From Rheum nobile (Eukaryota; Streptophyta; Magnoliopsida; Caryophyllales; Polygonaceae), in NCBI GenBank assembly GCA_027886185.1, contig WOAB01000093.1, positions 5,890,001-5,954,000 on the forward strand: 64,000 nucleotides of DNA, read 5' to 3'. Shown piece after piece: positions 33,947-44,568 of the stretch. The first letter of the stretch is position 1, and every line of letters starts with the position of its first letter. Both the position numbers and the translations under genes were made by a program. The notes beneath the pieces were generated by a model that worked only from the letters and a program-made list of their open reading frames with translations, did not search any database and was not told where the DNA came from.

Positions 33947-34159
33947 CAGAAGCAGTCTTTCCAAAGCCTCCTCTTGCCCCCATCACACGACCTTCCCTCC
34001 AGAAGCAGTCTTTCCAAAGCCTCCTTATGTCGGGTCTCAATACCCTCTCGAATCAATGATGCTCTTCGTAGATTCAGTGAATTTGTGATTGAATTTGCTT
34101 CCACTATGGAAACTATGAACTCACCTATTGTTGGGGATTTACTTCATTCTTTGTCTCCC

Positions 34160-34258
34160 ATGAACAACATCAGCATGATCTTTTGGAATACTCGAGGTGC
34201 AAGGGCCACCAATTTTCTATCTTCAATTCAAGAGCTTAGTTAAAACTCTTATTAGTGG
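34160..34258 (+). pseudogene. LINE endonuclease, first codons
   Basis: Reads MNNISMIFWNTRGARATNFL, the W-N-x-R-G start typical of plant L1 apurinic-type endonucleases, then a stop. It continues after the inserted element at 38811 with DQVCSRIGFDG-like sequence. Confidence 0.7.
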
Positions 34259-35683
34259 TGATAGGCGTTGTCGTGACACCCAAATAAAATAATCCAATAT
34301 AGTCTGATAAGTAAGGGTTGAATCCCACAGAGAATCAAGTTGTATATATTCTGTTTGCAAAATTATTCACCAATTCATAACAAAGACAAAAGGGGGTTTT
34401 GGTTGTATCCAACTAAGAAAACGATAAATAAAACATAGAAAGTTTAGCTAGACAAATATTCACCTTTAGTTTGGTTGATCAATCATTGATTATCTCTAGT
34501 TCTCAATCCTCATGAATGTCCTAACTATTAAACAAGCAAGAAAACATCAAGATAAATCCAACAGCAGCATTAGGCTCAGGAATAGATAGGCTCATGCAAG
34601 TGTAACAAACAGTCTTACAATTGCATGCAATTAATTCTCTATACAATAAACCAGTCCAAACAGTTCTTAGAATATCGCAGTTGCTACTCTGAATTAGGGA
34701 TGAATAATATTAATCTCAACAAGTTGACCAGATTAGGGGAACCAGCACTATAGATAATATCAATCTCAACTAGTTAGTCACGCTAGGGAAATCAATACTA
34801 ATAATACTAATCACAACAATTGATGAACTAGATCAATCAATAGAATTCAAAACCCTAATCCTGCAGTATGAATAATACCAATAAAACTAGGTGATTAGGC
34901 TAGAGAAATCAATAAAACTCAATGGGATGAAGCACAAGAGAATCATAACATTCAAGGATAAAGAAAAGAATAATCTCAATATCAAATTCAAAAAATGTTT
35001 CAATTGTCTAGCCAAAAACAAAACAAAGAACTAAACTAAGAAAAGGGAAAAGATGAAGAAAGGTAGAACCCAACTTGGGGAGCACCCAACTTAGGAAGCA
35101 CCCAACTTACAAAACTAAAGTTCTAAAGAAAGATTATAAAGACTTTGCAAAACCTAATTTCCTAAAAGATAACAATAACAATTTCCTAAAATATAATAAA
35201 AGGAGTAAAAGAAATAAAAGAAAAGAAATAAAATAACAAAGCTTCCGGACGAAAACAATCCCAAAACGCACATGAATAGTACCCCAGATGAACAGTAACC
35301 ACGACCGCGGCACTGTTCACCGCGCCCGCAGATGAGTTCCCGGAGTCGTCGTTGTCTTGCATTTTTCCGCGATCGCGGCTTTGGCTTCCGTGATCGCAGA
35401 TTCTTCACTGTTGCTCTTCTTCGCCTCGTATGGTTCCGCGACCGCGGCGGTGACTTCCGCGCCTGCGGAAAACCTTATGTAGCTTCTCTTCAGCTCCTTC
35501 TTCGGTCTTCTCATGTGGCTTTCTTCTCCATCTTCTTAAGTCTTCAATTAAGCTCTTGAAACCACCAAATCAACATTCTTCTCCTCAACTCCATTCTCCT
35601 ACATAATGCTCTAAACACATCCAAATGGTACCTACAACTCTAGTAACAACTCCTAGTTAAACCCTACAAAGTAGCGCTGATCA
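34259..35683 (-). repeat. 3' LTR of the element at 34259-38805
   Basis: Plus orientation TGATAGGCGTTGTCG...GCGCTGATCA. Lacks a ~50-bp segment present in the sister LTR near 37590-37645. GC-rich cassette pairs at 35299/35320, 35367/35388 and 35436/35457. Confidence 0.92.
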
Positions 35684-35831
35684 AATTCCCCCATGCTTAA
35701 ACCTTGCTCGTCCTCAAGTAAGCTGAAAGAAACCTACTCCTCCAATGAAATACCCAAGGTCTCAAGAAGCACAGCAAAACTATCTCCACTAAGAATTGCA
35801 CCTAAACATGAATCTCCAAGGCACCAACACA

Positions 35832-36166
35832 TCAACACAACACAACACAACACAACACAACACAACACAACACAACACAACACAACACAACACAACACAA
35901 CACAACACAACACAACACAACACAACACAACACAACACAACACAACACAACACAACACAACACAACACAACACAACACAACACAACACAACACAACACAA
36001 CACAACACAACACAACACAACACAACACAACACAACACAACACAACACAACACAACACAACACAACACAACACAACACAACACAACACAACACAACACAA
36101 CACAACACAACACAACACAACACAACACAACACAACACAACACAACACAACACACAACACACAAGC
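35832..36166. repeat. (CAACA)n pentanucleotide microsatellite, about 64 copies
   Basis: An almost uninterrupted 5-bp repeat over about 320 bp, followed by a slightly irregular CACACAACACACAA end. Because 5 is not a multiple of 3, all frames rotate through the same codons, giving open frames on both strands (NTTQH and LCCVV repeats) that are not genes. The related element has only about two units at the same site (7319-7331). Confidence 0.97.
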
Positions 36167-37290
36167 TTAAAGGAAAGCAGAGTACTTCCCCCAAGCTTTT
36201 ATCCCAAACACCATAGAGTGAATAAACATCTAATCCTAACCTCCTTCTATCTTCTTATGCCTCCTAGAGTGACTTACCCGAATCCTCCTTATATCCCCTC
36301 TTCTTATGTCACCACGCCAGGAAAAATGAGGAATCCTAAAAATCACTCTTCTTCTTTTCACTCATTTTGCCAAGGCGCCCTTTCGGGTTTTCACCAAGCC
36401 ACTCATTTCATTTTTCAATAGATGGGCTCACATAAAACTCACATCACTCTTGACCAATTATTACCTCAGCCTAATGTTGGTCCAAGCCACTTGCTTATTG
36501 CCTTAGCCGTCCTCTCGGGTTTTCGACTTATCCCAGGATTTCTATTTTTGTCTTTTTTTTCAAATTTATTTGACTTTTTTCATTTTTCATTATTTTTTCT
36601 TTTTCCTCAAACGACTAGCAAGTATAGAACATTCCCCCATGCTTAAACATTGCATTGTCTTCAATGTAATGAAAGACAAAAAAAGATGAAGCACAGGGAA
36701 GTGCAGAAAAGTACTCACAACCGTCGTCGAGTTGGCATGGACTTTGAAGTTGGTGCTGGCGGTATATCAATAAAAGCACATGTCACTGGTATTGCGGCGG
36801 TCTTCAAACTCAAACAAACTCCACCGTTCAACCAAATAAATCCACTGTATGGTGTAGTGGTATATCAAAGAATTGAGGTTACACGGCCTTCAACGAACAC
36901 GTAAAGGAGCCCAGATGTAATTATGTGGTGGGCTCTGGTGTTCCTCCTCGTCAGCTGTCGAATGTCGGGCCATCATCGATGCCAAATAAAAATGTGGGGC
37001 GAATGTCTCCTCCTTGGCATCATGATGCGCACCGTCTCTCAAAATAAAACGCAGACAGCTGAGCCGTGATCGCAAAAAAACGCCAAACTTTTTTTTTACT
37101 AATCCTAAAATCGCTGCAGCGGCCGCGATCGCGGAAAAATTTCCGCGGTCGCGGTTTTTCTTCTGTTCTTCCTACGGGTTAGTCGAAAAACGAAACGAAA
37201 ACACAACGGAGAGGAAAAATAAACGAAAACGATAGTGTCTTGTTGATCAAATCGGTAAACAAACACAAACAACAAAATACAAACCTTAGA

Positions 37291-37310
37291 TTCCCCGGCA
37301 ACGGCGCCAA
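37291..37310 (-). promoter_or_regulatory. Primer-binding site (tRNA-Asp type)
   Basis: Minus strand TTGGCGCCGTTGCCGGGGAA, two bases inside the 5' LTR. It matches the 3' end complement of plant tRNA-Asp, a primer used by several plant retroelement families. Confidence 0.85.
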
Positions 37311-37312
37311 TT

Positions 37313-38805
37313 TGATAGGCGTTGTCGTGACACCTAAACAAAATAATCCTTAAAAACCTAACTAATGTAGTCTGGTAAGTAAGGGTCAAATCCCTCAGAG
37401 AATCAAGTTATATATCATGTTTGCAAAATCATTCACCAATTGATAACACAGACAAAAGGGGGGGGTTTGGTTGTATCTAACTAAGAAAACGATAAATAAA
37501 ACATAGAAAGTTTAGCTAGACAAATATCCACCTTTAGTTTGGTTGATCAATCATTGATTATCTCTAGTTCTCAATCCTCATGAATGTCCTAATCCATGTT
37601 CTAAATTAACTACCAGGACAAACAGACCTTGATAATCCTAACTATTAAACAATCAAGAAAACATCAAGATAAATCCAACAGCAGCATTAGGCTCAGGAAT
37701 AGATAGGCTCATACAAGTGTAGCAAACAGTCTTACAATTGCATGCAATTAATTCTCTCTACAATAAACCAGTCCAAACAGTTCTTAGAATATCGTAGTTG
37801 CTACTCTGAATTAGGGATGAACAATATTAATCTCAACAAGTTGACCAGATTAGGGAAACCAGCACTATAGATAATACCAATCTCAACTAGTTTGTCACGC
37901 TAGGGAAATCAATACTAATAATACTAATCACAACAATTGATGAACTAGATCAACTAATAGAATTCAAAACCCTAATCCTGCAGTATGAATAATACCAATA
38001 AAACTAGGTGATCAGGCTAGAGAAATCAATAAAACTCAATGGGATGAAGCACAAGAAAATCATAACATTCAAGGATAAAGAAAAGAATAATCTCAATATC
38101 AAATTCAAAACAAGGCTTTAATTGTCTAGCCAAAAATAAAACAAAAAACTAAACTAAGAAAAGGGAAAAGATGAAAAAAGGTAGAACCCAACTTGGGAAG
38201 CACCCAACTTAGGGAGCACCCAACTTACAAAACTAAAGTTCTAAAGAAATAATATAAAGACTTTGTAAAACCTAATTTCCTAAAAGATAACAATAACAAT
38301 CTCCTAAACTATAATAAAAGGAATAAAAGAAATAAAATAACAAAGCTCTCGGACGAAAACAATCCCAAAACGCACATGAATAGTACATCGGATGAACAGT
38401 GCCCGTGGATGAACAGTAACCGCGACCGCGGCACTGTTCATCGCGCCCGCGGATGAGTTCCTGGAGTCGTCGTTGTCTTGCATTTTTCCGCGATCGCGGC
38501 TTTGGCTTCCGCGACCGCGAATTCTTCATTGTTGCTCTTCTTCGCCTTGTATGGTTCCGCGACCGCGGCGGTGACTTCCGCGCCCGCGGAAAACCTTTTG
38601 TAGCTTCTCTTCATCTCTTTCGTCGGTCTTCTCATGTGGCTTTCTTCTCCATCTTCTTAAGTCTTCAATTAAGCTCTTGAAACCACTAAATCAACATTCC
38701 TTCTCCTCAACTCCATTCTCCTACATAATGCTCTAAACACATCCAAATGGTACCTAAAACTCTTATAACAACTCCTAGTTAAACCCTACAAAGTAGCGCT
38801 AATCA
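37313..38805 (-). repeat. 5' LTR of the element at 34259-38805
   Basis: 1493 bp. GC-rich cassette pairs at 38420/38441, 38488/38509 and 38557/38578, each 21 bp apart, plus an extra half-unit (GCCCGTGGATGAACAGTA) near 38401 that the sister LTR lacks. Confidence 0.92.
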
Positions 38806-38810
38806 AGTGG

Positions 38811-40268
38811 CGTCCGCGGCGATCAAGTTTGTAGCCGTATTGGGTTTGATGGTATGCTCAGGGTTTCTCTAGTGGTATCTAGCTGCTTTGGCGGACTTCG
38901 GAGGTGATCGTGTCGCCTATCTCTCTTACTCCGCAGCACATCACGGTTGAGATCATGCGGCAGGGGGAGGAGCCTTGGCTAATGTTTGCTATCTATGTTG
39001 CCCCTAACTCTAGACGTCATTTGCAATTGTGGCAAGACTTGGGAAACTTTGCTAGGACCAACAACATGCCTTGGCTCTTGGCAGGTGACTTCAACGCTAC
39101 TGTTTCGGCAAACGAGAGAACATATGATTCTAGGGAGACCCTTCGTTCATCTATAGATTTTTGTAACTAGATTGATGACCTACAACTTATTGATTTGAGC
39201 TTTACTGGTCCGCAGTACACTTGGTCAATGGGTGCCTCCATGCAGAGTTACAAGGCGAGTTGCTTAGACATGGGTCTTTGCTCTGATTTGTAGCGTCTGT
39301 GTTTTCCTGAGGCGGTTATTCAACACTTGTCTTCCTCACACTCTGATCATCTCCCATTGCTGCTGAATATAGAACATGCTTCGACGTCTTCCCCCAGCTC
39401 GCGTCCCTTTCGGTTCCAAGCCGCTTGGCTTTTACACGAGAGTTTCAAGAATTTTCTTCAATCCACTTGGTCAGGGTCTAATCACCTCACCGCATCTCTC
39501 AAGCAATTGTCTGGTGACCTTAACACTTGGAATAGACGCATTTTTGGTAACATCTTCTATCGAAACCTTAAACTCTGGGCACGCCTCGCTAGCGTCCGAC
39601 GCAAACTGTCTATTTGGGCTTCGCAACACCTCCTTGATTTGGAGTATTTTCTTTGCAATGAGCTGGAGGCCATTTTTCAGCAAGAGCAGGTTATGTGGTT
39701 TCAAATGTCAAGATCAAACTTCATCCTTGAGGGAGATAGGAATACCAGGTATTATCACTTGTCCACGGTGGTCGCAGACGGGTCAACAAAGTCATTTCGC
39801 TCCAAAATGAGGCAGGTGTGTGGGTCTCAGAGAGCTCTGACATTGAGCAAATGGTGCTAAATTACTTTTCTAGTCATTATTCTGATGAGTTGTCGCCTAC
39901 TGATGCTTTTATTCCTTTATTGTCTGTTTCTTTTTCGGAACTTCCTCTTGATACCCTTGAAGACTTGGCTGCTCCTTTCGCTGAGGTTGATGTTTGGCAC
40001 GCCCTCAAGCTTATGGGCCCATACAAGGCCCTCGGCTCCGATGGCTTTTCGGCTATTTTTTACCAACAGAACTGGACGATTGTTGGCCCATAAGTTTCTG
40101 ATGTTGCGCTTTGCCTGGTTAATGAGGGGCTGTTACCTGAGGGGTTGAATGATGCTCTCATGGTCTTGATCCCAAAAGTGGGATTTCCAACTGTTCCGGC
40201 TCACTTCCGTCCAATCTCCCTGCTTAATGTAGCTTTTCAAAATAGATATGAAAATGATTGTCAATCGG
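38811..40268 (+). pseudogene. LINE endonuclease and start of reverse transcriptase
   Basis: Frame-broken. At 38904-39170: PWLMFAIYVAPNSRRHLQLW and WLLAGDFNATVSANERT, the GDFNA motif of the endonuclease. At 39327-39860: SDHLPLLLNI (the SDH active-site motif), then a helical linker ending FILEGDRNTRYYHL. At 39818-40093: HALKLMGPYKALGSDGFSAI, then at about 40170-40230 LIPKVGFPTVPAHFRPISLL, the first reverse transcriptase block. Stops at several places, for example 39168-39170 and 40091-40093. The sequence then runs into the gag-protease element; roughly 80 codons of reverse transcriptase expected here are not found on the other side. Confidence 0.85.
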
Positions 40269-40710
40269 TGAAGGCTTAGTTAAAGGAGCTAGACCTAGGG
40301 GGCGGGAGCTTGGCTCAACGGCAGTGCTAGGCTTTAACTCTCAATTCAACTTGTTTATTAATTAGGGTTAAGGTTGGCTTATATAACATCCAAACAAGGT
40401 TCTTGCCCTAATGGGCCTAAAAACATAAATGGATCGGCCCTCTTGGCACAAGAGAGGCCCGACATCCGAAAATAGAAACTTGCTAAAAACGGAAACATCT
40501 AAGAATAGTAAATACTAAAAACGATAACTTTCCAAATATAGAAACATTCTAAGAATGGAAACTACTAAGAAGGGAAACTGTGAAATACCGAAAAACTACT
40601 AAAAATAGAAAGTGTCTCAGAATGTCTCAAAATTGGCATGTAAGCGTCACAATACCAAACTAACTCAAATGGCACTCGGAGTGCCGAGGAATGTCGTGAC
40701 CGGGGTCATA
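40269..40710 (-). repeat. 3' LTR of the gag-protease element
   Basis: 442 bp, TGAAGGCTTAG...GGGGTCATA in plus orientation, next to the polypurine tract on its right. The terminal CACA of the sister copy reads CATA here. Confidence 0.88.
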
Positions 40711-41882
40711 TCACCCTCCCCCACTTGGATGCAAAACGTCCCTGTTTCGCTAATGTCGCGGTCCGGGGGCTCGTAAGGGCGCAAGCCGTCGGGGTCGAAA
40801 CTGAAGTGAGGCTGGTACATGGTCAGCTGCCGTGTGGTAGTCCTCGGGTTCCCATCCAGTGTTGTTGCACTCCACCCAGGTCCAACACGGTCTGCCCGTC
40901 CGTGTATCCGCTTCGAATCTGGGTGCAAGTCCAGTGCCTGGTCAACGCTGGAAGCGGGTGGACGCTCACCAGGAGATACGTCATCAAATACTTGGAATAG
41001 AGGGGGCACCAAAGGGGATAAGTCATAGGGATCCTCCGAATAAGAAAGACACGCAAAAGGGGTAATAGGTGAACGTCCCTGAGAAGGATAAATAAACGCG
41101 CGTGATTGAGTCAGCAAAGAGCGGTGCGCTACGCGGTCCTGGAATATGGGCAAGTGTGTGTTGGCGTCGGGATCAATGCACAGTGGCATTTCCGTGAGCG
41201 CGGTAAGGAAGGCCGCGGTTCCGGGGCCAGATGCGGATGCGAACAGTGGAGAAACCGCGGGCACGGTTTGGGTTTCCGCGGTCGCGGATTGTGTTACAGA
41301 AGCTGAAGGCGCAGTGAGAGAATCTACGGGCATGGTTAGGTTGGCCGCGGGTGAGGAAGTGTGAGCCGCGGTCGCGGTTGTTGCATCCGCGGTCACGGTT
41401 TTGACAAGAGACAGATATTGCACTGTTTCGTTCTTCGCGCGGTTCCTCTCCACATGTTCGTGTAAGACCTCCTGAGGCGTCATAGGGAGAATAGTGACTC
41501 GCCTACCGCCATGAATGAAGACATACGTGTTGAGGAACCCGTCATGTACCGCCTTCCTGTCATACTGCCAAGGTCTACCAAGAAGAAGATGAGTAGTATC
41601 CATAGACACAACATCACATAAGACACTATCATGGTATTAGCCAATGTGCAAAGGGATACGCCATTGCCTGTGTACCGCATCACCAGTACCTGCAGAAAGC
41701 CATTGAAGACCATATGGCTTGGGGTGTGGCTGCGTTGGTAATTGAAGGTGTTGGACAACCTTCGTACTCACAATGTTACAGCACGACCCACTATCAATGA
41801 TGACGCTGAGGGAGGCATCTTGGACCAGACATCGTGCGTGGAAAATGGTCTCTCTCTGGTCCGTCAGGGGCACCTCCATCAC
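40665..41882 (-). pseudogene. Retropepsin region of the gag-protease element
   Basis: Two frames. 41882-41637 has MEVPLTDQRETIFHARCLVQ and the active-site stretch ASLSVIIDSGSCCNIVSTKV (D-S-G), then HPKPYGLQWLSAGTGDAVHR. 41609-40665 resumes with MDTTHLLLGRPWQYDRKAVH and HGGRRVTILPMTP. Downstream comes an Ala/Thr-rich, cassette-encoded stretch (TVTADATTATAAH) and a Pro-rich tail that runs into the 3' LTR. Where reverse transcriptase should start there is nothing recognisable. The frame break near 41620 and the tail indicate a dead or non-autonomous copy. Confidence 0.8.
41254..41398. repeat. Five CpG-rich dyad cassettes at 21-22 bp pitch within the element's open frame
   Basis: Starts at 41254, 41276, 41345, 41366 and 41387; the last three are exactly 21 bp apart. 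They lie just downstream of the protease in the minus-strand frame. Confidence 0.85.
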
Positions 41883-41960
41883 AGTAAGTGCACGCTATGC
41901 GTAAAGGCTCAGTGGGGTATCGACAGATAAGTCCGATGGCAAGCAAGTGTACCCATCATC

Positions 41961-43673
41961 CTATGTAAAGTAGGCCTGTGGTACGGTAGCTATCTCCTCG
42001 TCGGGCTCGTCCTCAAAGGACTCATATCTTGCGGCCTGTGTGAAAAGGATATTCTTCGGGTTGGGACAGTCGCGCTGGATGTGTCCACGACCGCCACAAC
42101 GATAGCAGGCCTGGTCGCGTGTCCGCTCAGTGTTGCGTGGGGCTTCCCGAATCGGTGCAGGGGCTGCGGTGGTGCGTGAAGTCTCATGTCCACGAGCCTG
42201 GGGCTGCGTCTTTCCGGTCTGCGCTGGAGAGGACACATCAGTAGAAACAGAAGGAATAGATGTAGTGTCATACCTGCGAGACTGGGTCTGGGAGCAGGGT
42301 GTCTGTCTACGGCGTTGATTCTACTGGTGGATCATCATCGCCATATGAGTGAGCTGTGTCAGGTCCCGGATAGGTAGGATCTCCAGCTGGTCGTGGATGT
42401 TGGGATTCAACCCACTCAAAAATATGGTCCTCATAGTAGCAGGACCTATGCTCATGCCCGCCTTGTAATACAGATCCTCGAGTTTGGCAAAGAACTCGAT
42501 TGGCGTCTGGGTGCCCTGGCGAGCGAGCGCTATCTCCATCCTCATGTGGTTCTGGAAGTCATCTGGAACATATTTGCGGCGCATAATGAACGTTAGCTGG
42601 TGCCATTGATCAATTTGTTCTAGGCCTCTTCGTTCCCTGTCAGTACATAAACGATGCCACCAAGAGCGGGTTGCACCACAAAACTGTAGAGTGGCAACAT
42701 CTACCTTCTCGAACTCCTCATACTGACAGTGTCGCATGGCATGCTCTGTAGCCTGCAACCAATCTAAAAACACAGCAGGATCATAATCACCATGGAAATG
42801 CTCGATAGTTACCTTGATCTCGCGACGATTGACATAGGGGTTGGGCACGCATCTACAGTCAGGGAAACCTCGAGCTGCAGGTATTTGCTCAGGGTATGGA
42901 TGGACATTTCCCGGGTTGGAAACACCTGCAACCTCAAAATCCTCATCATCATACTCAGTAAAAGGAATATGAGGTACATACCTGGATCGCGGTGTAGTAC
43001 AGGGAACAGTCCCTGGGTCACGGATGGTTATAGGACAGGTCGACGCCGTCTGTGGTGCCCTGCCGCTGGTGTTGTCGCGAGCTGCGTCTCATCGGCTCTC
43101 AAAAAAGGCATATTGGCGTGCCTCGTCTCGCTGCTTGGTCGTGAAACGCTGACGTCGGTTAGTGGTGTCGACGTAGGGGTAGAGACCCAAGTCGGTGGCT
43201 GGGGACTCGTGCTCGGCGGAGTCATAGTCGAGGTCGTCCGCTGGCGAGCGTAGGGGTTTGTATCTGTTGAAGCCTTGGTCCTCTTGCTGGGACTCAATGA
43301 TTGAGTCCAAGCGTCGAAGACCCGATTGGAGCTGCGAACTGGAGGGCATCACGCCCTTTCCCTTATTGAGGCACCGCGTGGTGTCGGAAGTGAATGCGAG
43401 TGCCAAGAGAGGATCAACTGTTGTGGTGTCTGCAGGAACAGGGAGAACCGCGGACGCGGTTTGCTTGTCTGTGGTCGCGGTTAGCTTTTCTGCGGTCGCG
43501 GATATGGCAGCCACGGTCGCGGCTACGGCTGTAGTTGCGGCTCTGTTGGAGGCAGCGTCCTTCTGTAATTCATCGAGCTTCGCAAGGATCGCCTCCATCG
43601 TTCGGGCTTGAGCATCGTCAGGGGCCTGGCGAGGGGCGAGTGTTTCGTCCGTATCTATCCCTATAGACACCAT
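41961..43673 (-). pseudogene. Gag of the gag-protease element, broken by stops
   Basis: The likely start is the ATG on the minus strand at 43673 (MVSIGIDTDETLAPRQ). A coiled-coil-like stretch MEAILAKLDELQKDAASNRA is followed by a cassette-encoded heptad region (ATVAAIS, ATAEKLT, ATTDKQT), then an acidic linker and a stop near 43087. The gag core resumes at 42848-42321: REIKVTIEHFHGDYDPAVFL, the WW-type motif ATRSWWHRL, and FFAKLEDLYYKAGM, FLSGLNPNIH. After a stop, 42236-41961 contains a CCHC zinc knuckle, CYRCGGRGHIQRDC. The order and motifs are those of a Ty3 gag. At least two stops or frame changes break it. Confidence 0.85.
43448..43522. repeat. Four CpG-rich cassettes at exactly 21-bp pitch in gag
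   Basis: Starts at 43448, 43469, 43490 and 43511. In the minus-strand gag frame the pitch equals seven codons and produces a heptapeptide repeat beginning with Ala-Thr. Confidence 0.9.
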
Positions 43674-44215
43674 GACAAACGCAAAAAGAGCAGAAACACA
43701 CACAAAAGGTAACGAAAACAAAGGACAAAATAGATCAAATCAAACCCACAAAGTCTCACGTAGGTCACTAATCTGGGTAAAGCCGTGAGGGCGGAGTGGC
43801 TAGGCTGACAAGCGTGGACTAAACCAACACAAAAACCACACATGTAATAACCCTCAATTTTAGTAAGGTTAATTGGGTAATTTTCAAAACTTTCGTCTGG
43901 TAAGCAAGATGAATTGGGCAATTTATGTATCTCTGTAATAATCTTTTTGAACGAAATATTATACGTTAATAAGATGTTTGGTCATAAAGTAATTAGGGAA
44001 TGCTAAAAATATAATTTAGCATGTCCCCGATCGAGACCCGCGACCAAAGACTAAGAAACGCGAACGGTCATTTTCCGCGACCGCGGAAACGCCTCTGTTC
44101 GTCTTCTTCCTTCGTCTCCGAGCGTCGCCGATTCTTTTTCCACCACGTTTTGTAACGGTGGCCGGTTGGATGGAGTTGGGATGTCTGGGTTTCCCCCGGA
44201 GTTGAGCATCGACCC

Positions 44216-44223
44216 TATAAATA
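44216..44223 (+). promoter_or_regulatory. TATA box of solo LTR D
   Basis: TATAAATA in the context ACCCTATAAATAGGGT, itself inside a 16-bp dyad. Likely core promoter. Confidence 0.65.
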
Positions 44224-44442
44224 GGGTCTCCTCCACTCTTTTCTTCCATCCACAGCTGCATTTCCATCTCTCCCTCTCAAAGTGTTCGTCGTCGGAGTTT
44301 TTCGCTCGTCGCTGGAGTTTTGGTGCCCGTCGGAGTTCGCGTGGTAGTCCTTGTGAAGCCTGAGAGCGGTGGTGGTGGTCGAGTCTCGTCGTCGTCGTCG
44401 GTAAGCCTCGAAGCCGGAGGAGAGTCGCATCGAAAGGGGAAT

Positions 44443-44568
44443 CCACGATCGCGAGGATGAATTCTGTGACCGCGGCTCTGCCCAGAATTCCGCGACCGCG
44501 GAAGTCCAAACCGCAACCGCGGCTTGCCTTAGCAAGCGCGATCGTGGCTTGGACAACCACGGTCACGG
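44443..44568. repeat. Six GC-rich cassettes with alternating 21/25-26 bp pitch in LTR D
   Basis: Starts at 44443, 44464, 44490, 44511, 44536 and 44557, that is three pairs each 21 bp apart. Consensus CCGCGACCGCGG, with single-base variants. They lie downstream of the TATA box in the presumed transcribed leader. A further cassette is upstream at 44077. Confidence 0.9.

Larger units (their letters stand above)
35684..37312 (-). other. Non-coding internal region of the element at 34259-38805
   Basis: Minus strand order: primer site, GC-rich cassettes (37143 and 37123), no gag-protease relic, internal polypurine tract (36648-36631), pentanucleotide array, terminal polypurine tract (35700-35684). 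Plus-strand open frames through this region are shadows. Confidence 0.7.
34259..38805 (-). mobile_element. Athila-like element without coding capacity, inserted in the LINE
   Basis: Perfect 5-bp target-site duplication AGTGG (34254-34258 and 38806-38810). LTRs 34259-35683 (1425 bp) and 37313-38805 (1493 bp). On the minus strand the 5' LTR is the right one, followed by a tRNA-Asp primer site (37291-37310); the terminal polypurine tract is at 35684-35700. The internal 1.6 kb has no gag or pol, a second polypurine tract at 36631-36648, and a large pentanucleotide array. Related to the element at 5936-10802, with which it shares the 3' internal region and, more weakly, the LTR. Fully dependent on proteins from elsewhere. 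Confidence 0.93.

Noticed and set aside
33947..34030. The duplicated AGAAGCAGTCTTTCCAAAGC as a target-site duplication
   Set aside because: The two copies are only 54 bp apart inside the LINE 5' end; they are a local tandem repeat, not element borders.
35693..36421. Long open frames with NTTQH or LCCVV repeats on both strands
   Set aside because: They are the direct consequence of a stop-free pentanucleotide microsatellite; every frame stays open regardless of coding function.
40665..41364. Plus-strand frames rich in Arg/Gly or Ala/Glu as separate genes
   Set aside because: Shadows of the cassette-bearing minus-strand protease tail.
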